Under the pieces are notes generated by a model. The model saw nothing but the letters and a program-made list of their open reading frames with translations. It did not search any database and was not told the origin of the DNA. Position numbers and translations under genes: made by a program. A stretch of 64,000 nt of DNA from Seminavis robusta (Eukaryota > Bacillariophyta > Bacillariophyceae > Naviculales > Naviculaceae), in NCBI GenBank assembly GCA_903772945.1, contig CAICTM010000262.1, positions 19,278 through 83,277 of the forward strand, given 5' to 3'. Below, piece by piece: positions 32,765 through 45,271 of this stretch. Position 1 is the first letter of the stretch. Each line of letters opens with the position of its first letter.

Positions 32765-34243
32765 ATGAGCGAAACAACTGAACAGCGTGCTTTGTCCATC
32801 ATTCCTTATCACGAACTTGGGGGAGTGCACCCAGATGCCAATGTCGTGGGACCAACGGAAAGGTATTACAAATGCAGTGGTGAAAAGGCTGCAGATCTCC
32901 TTGCAATGTGCATTGGTCTTACGACTTTCGACTCACGGGAGGGAGGCAATGTGGATATTGAGCCGTACTGCTCAATGAAGTTGAAGAAAAAGGTAACTCC
33001 CACACAGAAGCACTTCTGTGAAGAGATTCGTCGCCGATGCATCCTTGAAGGCATTGTTCCTGGACCAAAGTGTGGAAACTGGGAAAAGAAGAAGTGTGTC
33101 GCTTGGCTGCAGGCACATCCCCTTCAGAACAAGAACGATCGTGCCTTTGTTGTTGCCGAAGAGATAAAACTCTTTGATCTGGTGATGAGGGCTGAAGTCA
33201 AGAAGAAAGATGATAAGAGTGAAAAGAAGGAAAAGGCTTCTCCATGGGTTCACACCGAGCCATACATACGCTTGATTGAGTGTATGTTGGACGATTCCAT
33301 CTGCGAACAGTTCCTAGAAATGTACAGGATGGGCGACAGAGAGGAGTTAGATGCCCGCAACTCTGACGACAGGCCTGAAACGGTATACGAATCTTGTGCT
33401 CGCTCATTCAATGATCCAGACCATGACGTCTTCTCTCGCTGCTTACCTGATCTGCACTTCACCTTTGCTGAAGTCTTGGATTGTTCTTTCGAAAAGATGC
33501 CTGAACAGATAACTCCGGATGAAGTCAAGCGCCACTGGGGTGACTGCCGTGCCAAGTTGATTAAGATAATTGCCAAATGGGAATTGAGTGGCAATGGATT
33601 TGGCCAGCGTGTACAGGAAGATGACGCATTCGGGCATCTTGGAGAAGATGAGTTGCAGTGCGGTGACAACAGGGCAAATTTCCTCGACTCCCAGACAAAG
33701 GAACACATCCTGTACTTGTGGCATGTTTCCGATGACCAAGAGGTTCTGAAGAATGTGATGTCTGTTATCGCTGACTCCTGTGCTGCCAGTACATTGGCCT
33801 GTTCTTCAGTTGCGGCTTCGGATAATGCCAGCGCTCGCAAGAGGAAAGTGGACGAGAGAGCCCTTGGTTTCTTCCGTGCCAAGATGAGTCTTGCCATGCA
33901 CACTATGTCTCGTGCTGCCATCTGGAAGGAACTTCGCGAAACCCAGGAGAAGCTGTTCGAATCTCAGCTCACAGTGATGAAGACAAAGAGCACCAACTTG
34001 AGTGAGCTGTACATGGGACGCATCCGTATGCTCGAAGCAAATGTCACTGCCATCACAGAATGTCTTGACGCCTTGGACTGTGAGGATGACTTGAAAGCCA
34101 AGAAAAAGAAGAGGAAGAAGTCGATCCCCTCACTTGTACATGCAGGAGTGGTCGACAGTGATAACAGCGATGACAGTGATGACGACGGCGATGATGATGA
34201 CAATATTGTTGCTGGATCGAAGGAGGCTTCAGTTGGATACTGA
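32765..34243 (+). CDS. Putative PIF/Harbinger-type accessory protein
   Basis: A single-exon 492-residue protein with no assigned enzyme domain. It is basic and helical in parts, with a charged WVHTEPYIRLIECMLDD segment near residue 160, a Trp-containing helix RHWGDCRAKLIKIIAKWELS near 245, an RKRKVDE nuclear-localisation-like sequence, a basic run KKKKRKK near the end and an acidic tail. PIF/Harbinger elements carry, beside the transposase, a second ORF for a Myb/SANT-like DNA-binding partner. The position beside a Harbinger transposase (convergent, 440 bp from its stop) and this composition support that role, but a canonical SANT fold cannot be shown by eye. It could alternatively be an unrelated host protein. 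The frame is intact, unlike the transposase. Confidence 0.45.
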   Translation: MSETTEQRALSIIPYHELGGVHPDANVVGPTERYYKCSGEKAADLLAMCIGLTTFDSREGGNVDIEPYCSMKLKKKVTPTQKHFCEEIRRRCILEGIVPGPKCGNWEKKKCVAWLQAHPLQNKNDRAFVVAEEIKLFDLVMRAEVKKKDDKSEKKEKASPWVHTEPYIRLIECMLDDSICEQFLEMYRMGDREELDARNSDDRPETVYESCARSFNDPDHDVFSRCLPDLHFTFAEVLDCSFEKMPEQITPDEVKRHWGDCRAKLIKIIAKWELSGNGFGQRVQEDDAFGHLGEDELQCGDNRANFLDSQTKEHILYLWHVSDDQEVLKNVMSVIADSCAASTLACSSVAASDNASARKRKVDERALGFFRAKMSLAMHTMSRAAIWKELRETQEKLFESQLTVMKTKSTNLSELYMGRIRMLEANVTAITECLDALDCEDDLKAKKKKRKKSIPSLVHAGVVDSDNSDDSDDDGDDDDNIVAGSKEASVGY

Positions 34244-34683
34244 TGAGCGCCATGGTGTTTGTTCTTGCTTTAAAAGAAAGAATCGATTGTGTTGTGGTGG
34301 TGGCAACGATGTGAGTATTGGAGTACTTGTTGCCTCTGGTGATAAAGAGTTAGTTTGAAGCGTTTGACAAATGTGCTGGACTTAGAGATTAGAATAGTAG
34401 ACTTAGGATGCACTAACCAAGTTCCTCGCTTTCGTCCATCTCTGTCAAGAATAGTCGCTCGCAAACAGTTGGTCCTCTCTCAAATTTGACGATGCGTTGA
34501 CAAACGTTCCTGGACCGTTCCTGCACGAGCGAATATCGTTCCAGCACGAGCATGGCTAATGCTGTCTACAGGGATCATATCGCTGCGCTCATGTGCTAAG
34601 TAATGTATATCTCTAGCAACTAAGTCTGATAAGAGCGAGCAGGTGTCTTTCCGCCCCAATTCTTTGGTGTGGGTTGCTTCAGA
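34244..34683. other. Spacer between convergent transposon genes
   Basis: 440 bp between the stop of the accessory protein and the stop of the transposase C-terminal part. A gtttaagc-like hairpin region near 34270-34310 has a cluster of gtggtggtg; no gene is seen. Confidence 0.4.
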
Positions 34684-34776
34684 TCAAGGCGTTTGATTGT
34701 AGCTATCGTGCATGAGCTCTCTCGGGAGGCGGTCGTCATTCTTTTTCTTCCTATAAGCACGAGTCCAATAAGAGAT

Positions 34777-35203
34777 TGCAATACACGGCTCTTAGCCTTA
34801 TTCGCGACTCGATCCTAGATAGGGTTTGAGTTCGACTCATGACTGAGTCTCTCGTGAATAGTCATCGAGACAGGGTTCTCAATGACCGCTCTAGTCATAC
34901 TAGGTTGATGATGAAACATCGCTCTAGATATTTAGCCAGCGTGAAGTACTTCCACGCTACTAGATAAATGCTAGACGAATCTTCCACGCGTTCCGTTTTT
35001 GGATCGTGGAGTGAGTAGGATTGCTACCGCAACCTACTCTATCACACTCTACAGTCTCCCGCGGGAGTTCAGATCTACGATCCTTTGATTGTGGATCTCT
35101 CTCGTTGATTAGTTTTTCATAGCTTTCTAATCCTCTCATAACTTTCATTCTCTCAAACTCAAAACACTCGAAAGATCTTTACACTAGCTTTTAGCGTAGT
35201 GCA
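34777..35203. repeat. 5' LTR of the Ty3/gypsy element
   Basis: A 427-bp long terminal repeat, TG...CA, flanked by AGAT on the outside. It matches the 3' LTR end to end. Confidence 0.88.
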
Positions 35204-38200
35204 TTTTGTTAACAAACACAATAGCTTTCAGCTACCCTCAACCTATTCCTCACCATGAAGATTGCCAAAGACGCATACACCAGCTTCGAGTCTAAGCTGC
35301 GTGACAAACCAATCCTTCCTCTCATCGACCCTCGATGATGAATGCGAAATCGACGATTCTCGCTCTACCACCTACAAACTTCGCACTATTCCAGCAGATG
35401 CTAACAGCGCCAAGTACACCTTCAAGGTCCAAATCATCAATGGATCTGAGACTCCACGTCAGACCATCAAGTGGGCTGGACGTATGGAGAAGGTCTTCGT
35501 CGGGCTCGCCATTGCTACGCCTGACGACAAACATAACCTCCTCAAAGGGAGATGACTTCTAGCTCTGCCAAGAGCAGTTACGAATCTAGCTGTGCAGGCC
35601 ATCCGTGAAATACGTTGGAATGCCTTGCGCCAGATTGCAGTCAACGCGATTCCTCCACGCGACATACGTCGTGGCGGTGAAGACGAAGCCACTTCCAAGC
35701 ACGTTTCCAGGCTGCCTGGAACGGAGCAGCTCAGCCTGCTTTGGACGACGCTGACATTACGTTTGGCATAAATGCCTGTATCGAAGCGGTCTGTCCCTAC
35801 AAGGCTCTTGAAAAGCAGAAACGCTTCATGCGCCGCAAGATGCGTAAGCCTGCTGTATATGTCTACTCGGGCTTATGTCAACAACCTCAGTCGGATGAAC
35901 ACCGATGAACTTCCTCGTCTACCACCTTTTGGACCCAACCAAACGTTGAACCATGACGAAGTCATTGACATTGTTTGTCATGGAATTCCACGCTCGTGGA
36001 TGAAGAAGATGGACGAACACGACTTCGATCCTTCTCAGCCTATCGGGAAACCATTGGATTCTGCGAACGCATGGAATCCTCCGAAGACTTTGACAAGGGC
36101 GGTGATGCCAAGCAAGCTCCTACGAAGAAGAACAACAGCAAGAAGTACAAGTCTACTCGCAACAACGACCACTCTTCCAAGAACGAAGAAAAATGGTGCG
36201 ACTACCACGAGTCCAGCACTCACAACTGCTGACTGCATGATTTGAAGAAGCTCAAGGCCAGTCTCAGTCCTCGTCTGACAACGATAACAAGCCAACGTAC
36301 AACAAGAACAAGACTGGAAACGCAAGTCCGACGACGCCAAGACCTACACCAAGAAGGAACTCTCTGTCCTCATGAAGAAGGTTCCAACGCTGCGGTCAAG
36401 GCTGATCGCAAGAAGAAAAGCGAATGCAACCATGTTGCCAAGCGCAAGTCTGACAACTCCGACAACGAGGACGACTCTCTGTTGGATCCATCAACATGAT
36501 GGACAAGAAGATGGCCGCTGTCGACAAGGCGCTTGCCGAATTCGACTTCAATCATTCGGATGGAGAGATCTCGTCTGAGGATTAGGCCAGGATGATGATT
36601 CAACGGAACCATGTTCCGATTTCTCATCCAAGTGATGAAGATATCTCACTAAATAGTAAACAAGATTGTTTGCAACTAACGAAGTCTACGGCAAATTAGA
36701 TAATTGCCTAGTAACTGCTCAACTAGACACTGACGATCTGTCAGCATCGTTAACTTCGTCCATGGCCAATCAACTCATCAACGTCGCACGACAAGAGACC
36801 TTGAAACTATCGTCTATGTTAGATTTAACAGACGAGCGAAAGGGAAACGAAAACCTTACACTCTGTTGCTTACTGGATACAGAAGCATCCGGAACTTTAA
36901 TTGCTCAAAACTCATGCTAAGAGTTTACTCATGAAGAATCATGGGGGCGTCCAACATTACGGACTGCTTCTATGAAGGAATTAGACCCCGCACGAAGTGT
37001 AAGGGCACACTCGCGATTCCTGAGTTCCACGATGATAGAATTATCAAGTGAATTTACACGTCACCAAGAACTTGGGGGCGCAAGACGTGATCATAGGTCA
37101 AGACACTCTCTGCGATCTAAGATCAAGTTTGATTTCACTACCATGTCATTGGGTGGAACCATGCATTTTCCCGCGAAAGAGAGCAACACCAATAGAAGGA
37201 GAACTTCTCCATTTCCGATCTGCAGCTGTCAGCGACAATGCAGATAGTCTCAAGAAGATTCTTGATACGACATACGAACAAATAGGCTTAAGGCAGATAT
37301 GCCAGAGTCGAAATCCGTTAAACAAGGAGGAGCAAGAACTGCCTCATGCCTTTTCAACCAAGTGCTTCGACCCAGTCGAGGATACTTTGGGAGAGTGCGA
37401 ATGGACGACTACGAAGTAGAACTTCGTCCGACGTAAATCCTATTAACTAGGGCTCACCCTACTCCACGGGTCATACCAACACTCTTAAGAGGAGGTTGAA
37501 CGTCTCTGCGAAACAGGGGCACTCAAGAAGGTGAATCGTTCCAAGTGGCGGCACCAACTTTTATCATTCCCAAGAAAAGAGGGATCTGACGATTCATCTC
37601 GGATTTTCGGAACCGAACAAACGGATCAAGCGGAAGCTTATCCTATCCCAAAAATACAGGACATGCTCTTGAACCCAGATGGATTCAAGTGCGCTACCAG
37701 TCTAGACCTGAACACGGGACACTACCACATCGAGCTGTCACCTCACTCAAGAACAACACTATACCATTCACTCCCGAAGGGAAAGCACAAGTACCAGAGG
37801 TTGCCAATGGGCCTATGTAATAGTCCCGATCTTCCAAAGGAAGATGAAGCACGCATGCATGACTTAGAAAATGTCCGTGCATACGTTGATGATCAACTCA
37901 TCCTAACGGACGTCGATCTCGCAGATCGCGTTGAACAGTAGGATGACCTTTCCCCAAGACTCCAAGAAGTCGGGATTGAAATCAACACTACCAAGGCCTT
38001 CCTCGATAGGAAGAACTGGAGTATCTAGACAATTGGACTTCTCGAAAAGGAAGCCAACTCTTAACTAAAAAGATAACAGATGCGATCCAGCTATCGCTCT
38101 TCCTACCAACAGGAAGTAACTTCGTAGATTCATTGGACCAATGAACTACCAAGGGCTGCTCCAAGACAGCAGACGGAGTAACCATCGTTCTGACCAGACG

Positions 38201-38751
38201 TGGTTACCCAGTATCCATGACCGGTCGTCATGGACAGAGAACGTGAGTCCCGCGTAGAGGTCGAGAAGACTCTCCGGGATGAACATGGACTTCGTCGCAA
38301 GTTCACGCGCGTCAATCGTACAAGCTTCACCACATCCGTTTCAAAGCAAACGGAAATACATTAAGGAACGTCGCCAACGACTTATCCAGAAAAACACCGA
38401 TAAGGAGAACACGCACGTGTCCTCATCAACACCATGTCAACACACTATGATGATTCATCAGTGTCAGAACCGTTAATACGGTCAGCCAACGACACAGGTC
38501 CTTACCACACAGACCGAGTCAATAACAATGGCACTGTACGGCTCCGACATACTACCGCCAATAGCGGCACAGTCTACCAGACTTGGAACATAAGGTATTT
38601 ACACCCATACAAGGCCTGATCCCCTTGTAGGATTGCCATCGTGCGACGCACATGTCTACATCCAATCTCCGGAGAGTGCCCCGCACTTTAATTCAATATG
38701 TTCTCCTTTGCCGACTGATGTCGTGCCTTCCGTGACCCTTGTCAGGGCGAA

Positions 38752-39178
38752 TGCAATACACGGCTCTTAGCCTTATTCGCGACTCGATCCTAGATAGTGT
38801 TGAGTTCGACTCATGACGTAGTCCTTCGCGAATAGTCATTGGAGACAGATTCTCAATGACCGCTCTAGTCATACTAGGTTGATGATGAAACATCGCTCTA
38901 GATATTTAGCCAGCGTGGAAGTACTTCCACGCTACTAGATAAATGCTAGACGAATCTTCCACGCGTTCCGTTTTTGGATCGTGGAGTGAGTAGGATTGCT
39001 ACCGCAACCTACTCTATCTCACTCTACAGTCTCCCGCGGGAGTTCAGATCTACGATCCTTTGATTGTGGATCTCTCTCGTTGATTAGTTTTTCATAGCTT
39101 TCTAATCCTCTCATAACTTTCATTCTCTCAAACTCAAAACACTCGAAAGATCTTTACACTAGCTTTTAGCGTAGTGCA
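38752..39178. repeat. 3' LTR of the Ty3/gypsy element
   Basis: A 427-bp long terminal repeat preceded by a purine-rich agggcgaa tract and followed by the AGAT duplication. Confidence 0.88.
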
Positions 39179-40540
39179 AGATGTCATCAAAATGGTGTCC
39201 GCCATCAAGCAGAGCTTCCGGTCGGTAGTCCTCACCATTGCTCTCCAGGTACATTCCTCCCTCAGCCACCACAATGTTCATCTCATCGCTTGCAAGGCGT
39301 TCGGCCACTTCCTCGGCGCACTCCTCAGAAGGTGAATATACTGGCAAATTTGTTGCCATCCTTGCTAGTCGCTCATTCACACAGAAATTATGCAACCGAC
39401 AAAGGCAGCGCACGATGGCAGTTACTTTAGCGATGGTAAGGGAGGTTGGGAAGGCACGCATCAAGATTCCCCAGCGATGGACCAGCATTCCAAAAGCACA
39501 CTCAATGGTAATGCGCACATTGGAATGAAAGTAGTTGTAGGAGTCCTTTGTGCCCGAACCAACTGCCTTGTATGGAGTTGCCATGGTGGGTGTATTGACG
39601 TATGCATTGTCGCCGAAGAGACAGATTCCTTTTTTCATGAAACCTGACCTCTCGATGTTGTGGTAGAGGGGAGACGATGTCCAAGTGAGATAGTCTGAGG
39701 TTGAGCCAGGATGCTTCACGTAAATATCAAGGAATCTACGGTGAGAATAACAGGTTGCCTGCATGTTCAATCCATACTTCTTCTTGCAACCACAGAAGAA
39801 TTTCTTCGGACCACATTGCGCACTCTCACAGCTCTCTTCGCTTGGCCTTTCTGTCCAGATCAAGATGCCATCAACTGCTCCACCACAACAGTCGAACACA
39901 CCGCGACTGGTTTTCTTAAAAATCCATCTGCAATCTTCTGATGTTCTGCATGTTCAGTTGGATAACAGAAATCCAGCTGTGGGCATTTGTTGACAGCATC
40001 CACCACCTTCCAGATACTGCGGTAGACGTCCGTATGGCCTATTCCATGGACAACAGCAATGTCATACACAGCTCCACCAGCGAAATAGCGAATTGCTGAA
40101 CTGACTTGGCTTGGCAATGGAATCAGGCCGTTCTTGGCACCACTCTTCCACTTCTTCCTCTTCCTGGAAGGTTCAAGGAAGGGCTTCAGCAACCGAACAA
40201 GCTTCCAAAAAGAAGCTGGTTCCATCCGGTAAGCTCGTCTGACATAATGAGGTCCCAATTCGTTGAATATGTCATTGACGAACTCCTCTTGCGCTGCTGG
40301 TGAGGCCTTCCTCCTCCTCTGTTGTCCTGCCTGGGTTGGAACAAGTCTGGATCAGCAGCAGACAACAGGGAAACAGAGGCTTGAGCGAAGTTGGAGAACT
40401 CCTCGAGTGGATGGTCCCTCACTGATGTCACCAAAGGTAACAACAGCGACACAACAAGGACCAAGCAGCAGAGGAAAATTGTCTCACTTTTGTCTATTTG
40501 GTTATTGAATTGTATGATTAAAGACCACAACGATGGCAAC

Positions 40541-41332
40541 AATCAACCTCGCATACCCCGTTGGTATTGGATTTGTCATTGGTTTCATTGGTTTTCCATT
40601 GCCACGTGGCCCTTGGTGGGAGTCACATTTTCCGATTTGGCAACTGACTAGTTGAAACTGTCTTCGGTGATCCCAATTTGGGCCTCATGGAAATGGCCTC
40701 CGAATGTCCGATTCCGCGATTCTCAAAAAATAGTTGAAACAGAGCCTGAACGATGCTGGAGAGATGTTCGGTCAAGGACTGCACCGGCAAGGACGACCTA
40801 CCTGGTACCCTTAGGTGGACAGATCCCAGACAAACCTCCTCTGCCTCTTGCGAGCTTTGATGATCAGTTTGGCAAATGTCCTTGCCTTGTTGGTTTCCTG
40901 AGCTAGCTAGTTAGCTATTGATAGCACACTCCCCACTCTTCATTATTAGTTAGTTGTTGGCCCGTCATCAGCAAGGACAATCACAGGACGCCGTCTGCCA
41001 ATGACACGTCCGACTGGAATCCGGAACCAATGCTTCAATCTGGACTCCGGACGAGAACGGAAGTTTTACTCAGTCGACTGAGTCGACTCCACTACAACCA
41101 TATTATTATTGTTATTATATTACTTCCTTGTTCCTCGTCGCCAACAAACAACAAACAACAAAATTTCCTCAACGCCTCCATCACGTGGGAATGGTGCTCG
41201 GATCCTCTCCCTCTCCTATCTAACTTCTAGACATCCAGTAGACGACAAACAACGGACCCGGGTTGTTCGGTAGTCGCTTAAACATTCCAAGGCGCCAGAT
41301 CCAGATCCAGTTTTCCACTCAATGTACACATC
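40541..41332. other. Intergenic, no gene recognised
   Basis: Between the Harbinger relic and the channel gene. The Harbinger terminal repeat should lie here but was not identified against the 32.6-kb side. A palindrome-like TCAGTCGACTGAGTCGACT lies near 41071. The promoter of the channel gene is expected here. Confidence 0.4.
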
Positions 41333-44300
41333 ATGGAATCTGAATCTTACACCAACCAAGAATCGTTCTGGGAAGAGAGTATTCGACACTGGGCGAGACG
41401 GCTCAAGAATTATCAATACAGCTTTCCATCATGGGGCAATTCTACAGGTTCCAATGACTTTGAATCCAATCTCACACCGCCAGAAGATGTGTCGGTCGAT
41501 GCCGTCGTGAGTTCGCTCTACTTCAACACTATTGTGTTTATCTGTCTGATGGGTAGCTACGAGCTGTTGCGGCGACTGTTGCCGGCCGTCTACTCTTCCC
41601 GACAACGACAATTGAATACCAGAGGGTGGAGGAGTGGCTTAAGTAGCCGAGACGATGATGAAGCTGGAGGGTATCTTCCAGAAGGAGAACCAGACGACGG
41701 TTCCTGTGCCGACTTGAATCAAACATCTTCCCTGAGTTCCTTACCAGACCAAAGACCGCTCGATTGGATTGGGCCCGTCTTTGGGATTCCCTGGGAAAAA
41801 GTACGACAAAAAGCTGGACTTGATGGTTACTTCTTTCTGAGGTAAGTGGTGACATTAATTCTAGGATATGCTTATGCATCCAAACAAACATACATGTGAA
41901 GCTTCCGATTCTTACCAGGTGTGTGGCGTGATACTCACTCTATTGCTCTGTTTTTCCTATTGATAATATGCACAGATATATTCGGATGTGTGTGAGAATC
42001 ACAGCTGTATCTAGTTTCTGGGCATTCATCCTTCTTGTACCACTCTATGGAACTGGGGCAACTCAGGAAGGCGCTGAAGGGTGGTATCATATCAGCATTG
42101 CCAACATTAGTAGACATAGTTGGCGCATGTGGGTTCCGCCATTCTTTGCCTGCTTCTTTACTGGATTCACATTCTTTGTCATGAAGCAGGAATACAAACA
42201 CTTTGTGCAGTTGCGAATGGTAAGTTTTCATTCAACTTTCGGTCAGGTTGGTGCTGCAATCTTGATGGTGGTGAATCAGCCGCAAATATCATCTTACCGT
42301 TTTTTTTTGGACGCGTAGGAATTCTTGGCGAAAGGAGACACCCATGTACACCCGCAACACCACTACAGTCTCATGGTGGAGAATATCCCAATAGAACTAC
42401 GCAGTGATCGAGCGTTGTTTGAATACTTTGACAAACTGTTTCCAGGAAAGATCCACTCTGCCAGTGTTGTACTCAATCTACCGGATTTGGAAGCAGTGTC
42501 GGCCCGGTGCCATCGAGTTTGTGAGCGATTGGAAAAGAGCATTGCATACTACGAGGCATACGGAGATCGACCGACCCATTACGTGGGTGTCCCAAGAATA
42601 ACCGTTTTGGGTCTACAATCCCCGCCGCTGAGCTGCTTCTGTTGCAAATCAACCCGTCCGCTTCGATTCGACGGAGACGACATGGAAACGCTGCAACGGC
42701 CCCAGAGAGGGGCACATGTGGACAGCATTAGTTATTACATTCAAGATATGGCCGCAACAAGCAGAGCCCTCATCAAAATGCAGAAGCGGAAATCACGAAT
42801 TGCTCAAACTGGAAATCGGGAAAAGAACCCACGCAATTGGATCGACAAAGTCATGGAAGTGGCCTCAGAATATGCCAAGCAAATCATGGAGGACTCGGAA
42901 ATGGAGAATGCACTACAATCAAAGTACACTCCCACTCGCAGAGGAACCGCTATCCCGCAGGTTGAGCAGATGAGCATTCACGGATACGGGAGTTTTGGTT
43001 ACCAACGGCAACCAGTCTCTACTCCTCCTCAAGGGGATCACTGTGATGTGGAATGGAATGTGCCGTATGATACGGATCGAAGAAGTCATCTGTTGTCACC
43101 GGAAGATGCATTCGTAAGTATCGGTATGATGTGTGTTTGTTCGTGGAGGGAGGTAGTAGTTTCCTGACTGTTTTGTCCAATCCTGTCCTATCCCCTAGTA
43201 TCGGCAACACAGTGAGGCTTCCCTTGGTGGTGATGGTGGTGCCAGAAGACGGCCAAGTTCTATCCGCCAGTTCCCTGCCCCGGGGGCAGAAGATCACCAC
43301 AGAACAACCATCCGCAAAGTACTTGGGCGACTAGGCCTCGATTTTATTGTGTCCGGGGTTTCTTTCATTAACAGGCAACTAGGTACGTCAATTGATTGGT
43401 GGTCGCCGTGCTTCGCAAGGTGAAAGGAAATGGCTGTTTGCTCACCTATCTTATGATTGGGTTTTAGATATCACTGTGGAAGGCGTGGTTGGGACCACCA
43501 TGTCGTCTACTGGGTTTGTTACATTCCTTGATTTGACCTCAGTCACTTGCGCGGCCAGCGCTCCTTTGACGCATAAACCGGGAATGCTGAATATATCTGT
43601 TGCTCCGGATCCAAAGGAGATTCGATGGCGAAATGCACATGCTCCCCAGCGAGACTGCGAACGACGAGAAGTGATTGTGAACTTCCTACTGTTTCTGGGA
43701 GTTATTCTGTGGTCTTTCCCTTTGGCAGCTATCCAGGCGTTTGCAAAGGCCAGTTTCATTGCACAAATCCCTGGAATGGAGTGGATTCTTACCTTTCAAG
43801 GTGGAGCTCTTACTGCTTTTGTCAATGGTTACCTTCCTGTTTTGGCTTTGCTTGGCATCATTCTGATTCTGCCTGTGATTTTCGAAGCAATTGCTGTAAC
43901 CTATGAGCGGCGCAAGACGTTTTCTGAGATTCAACGCAGCATCCTGAAGCGGTACTTCTACTACCAGCTGGCAAATATTTACATCACAGTCACTGCTGGT
44001 TCTTTGTGGAAGTCCCTTGGCGATATCATCGATCATCCATCCAATGTGCTGCAGCTGCTTGGGCAGTCACTTCCAACCATGGTTGGCTACTTTGTAGCAC
44101 TTCTCGTGACGAAGATTCTAGCAGGGTTGCCAATGATCTTTCTTCGGTTCGGTGCTCTGAGTCGGATGCTTCTCCTGAAGTCACTCTCTGCAGAGAATAA
44201 GCTCACTCAAAGAGAACTGGATGCTATCTACAGGTAAGACGTTGTTTTAGACTGCTCCTCCTCCTCTCGAACATCGCCGATATAGCCCCTCACATTGCAA

Positions 44301-45030
44301 TTCCACTTTTGACAGGCAAGAGAACGTCCAGTACGGCTGGGAATTCCCGAGCCAGCTCTTGGTGATCGTCATTGTATTCACATATGCAACGCTGTGTCCG
44401 GTGATCTTGCCTGTGGGGATGCTCTATTTCATGGGCTCTCTCATTGTGTACAAGAAGCAAGTGTTATACGTGTATACGCCCATCTACGAATCTGGTGGAA
44501 CTCTGTTTTCCGACGCCGTACAGCGCACTCTGTTTGGTCTCGTCTGTGGCCAATTGACTTTGATCGGGTATTTCTTGACACGGGGAATCCGGTATCAGGC
44601 TCTGTTCCTTCTGCCTCTTCCCGTTTGCACGGTGTATGGAATGCAGTATTTCAAGCAGCACTACGCGGATCCAAGCATGCTCCTAAGCATGGAACGAGCC
44701 AGAGAATACGACAGGGTATCCGAGTATCACGACGACGACGAGACTCCTCCCCGAGGTGGTGGTTTGGGATCGCCGAGAAATGGAATTGAGAGTCGAAGAA
44801 GAAATTTTGACAGCTTCGCGTATAAGCAGCCTGTTTTGACGGAGCGAGTTATAGAACCATTACCCTACAGACGGGGCAAGAACGACGAGATGACGTTGGA
44901 AGCTAGGGAACTTCTTGGTCGAATCAGGGGGCTTGCTGCTGAAGAATCTGACCCAAGCCACAACGCCGAACACTCCCCGGCTCGTGACATTGGGAAAACT
45001 AGCCAAAGTCCTGACCCCAACTCTGGGTAA
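41333..45030 (+). CDS. OSCA/TMEM63 (CSC1-like) mechanosensitive-type cation channel
   Basis: Six exons, 41333-41841, 41976-42219, 42319-43113, 43199-43382, 43468-44233 and 44316-45030, give 1070 residues in one frame. It has the family layout: one N-terminal membrane helix (FNTIVFICLMGSYELL), two more in exon 2 (FWAFILLVPLYG, FFACFFTGFTFF), then a long cytosolic part beginning with the RRM-like YSLMVENIPIELRSD, then the DUF221 seven/eight-helix core in exons 5-6, entered through GFVTFLDL...LNISVAPDPKEIRW. OSCA/TMEM63 proteins are osmolarity- and stretch-gated Ca2+-permeable channels in plants and animals; gating here is inferred. A long Ser/Asp-rich loop (residues ~90-150) and an acidic C terminus are additions. 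It is convergent with the G-gamma-like gene. Confidence 0.92.
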
Positions 45031-45271
45031 ACTAGATGCACGTTATAGACGTTCACGCCTCCTCTCTTGAGCGCCATTCGTTCTTCCTGGTTCGATTAGA
45101 CTTATAGATTCCATTCGTTTGCTTGATTGAATTGATTACACATAGGTAATGGTCTTGTTCAAAAAGGGAGTTTCCTCAAAGAGAAGTCCCCTGAAAGATC
45201 ACTGCGATGACACCCAAAAACACACACACCACACGAACACCAACACGGCAGTTTCAGAACAGAACTTGTCG
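45031..45271. other. Convergent spacer
   Basis: 241 bp between the 3' ends of the channel (plus) and G-gamma-like (minus) genes. It includes a cacacacac run near 45220. Overlapping 3' UTRs are likely. Confidence 0.4.

Larger units (their letters stand above)
34777..39178. mobile_element. Ty3/gypsy LTR retrotransposon, degenerate
   Basis: The two LTRs, 34777-35203 and 38752-39178, are both 427 bp and begin TGCA and end TGCA. The target-site duplication is AGAT at 34773-34776 and 39179-39182. Gag begins near 35254 with KIAKDAYTSFESKLRDKP, and a CCHC-like knuckle CDYHESSTHNC lies near 36200. A protease-like DTEASGTLIA is near 36877. Reverse transcriptase motifs follow at 37530-37930: NRSKW..., AYPIPKIQDMLL, ATSLDLNTGHYHIELS and YVDD. 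A polyprotein end (VYQTWNIRYLHPYKA-like) is at ~38610. The RNase H and integrase region is mostly missing (only ~500 bp between RT and end), and stops interrupt the frames. The LTRs differ at a modest number of sites, so the insertion is not recent. Confidence 0.88.
34684..40540 (-). pseudogene. PIF/Harbinger transposase split by an LTR retrotransposon
   Basis: Minus-strand coding lies in two parts: ~40360-39183 plus the TSD, and 34772-34684 beyond the gypsy insertion. The DDE nuclease pattern is visible: GAVDGILIWTERP (first Asp), LFGDNAYVN (second Asp), IECAFGMLVHRWG (Glu), with KKYGLNMQATC and CRLHNFCV, as in HARBI1. The N-terminal helix-turn-helix-like part VRRAYRMEPASFWKLVRLL lies upstream and is joined by a one-base frameshift near 39920. 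When one copy of the 4-bp target duplication is removed, the C-terminal frame continues smoothly across the gypsy element to a stop at 34684, through a basic segment containing LPREL. No ATG was found at the N terminus, where a second break is likely. It is a dead transposase. Confidence 0.8.

Noticed and set aside
34960-35148. Minus-strand frame in the 5' LTR
   Set aside because: It lies wholly in LTR sequence and is repeated in the other LTRs; not a gene.
41030-41230. Small frame before the channel gene as an upstream regulatory peptide
   Set aside because: No conserved feature and no evidence of position relative to the transcription start.
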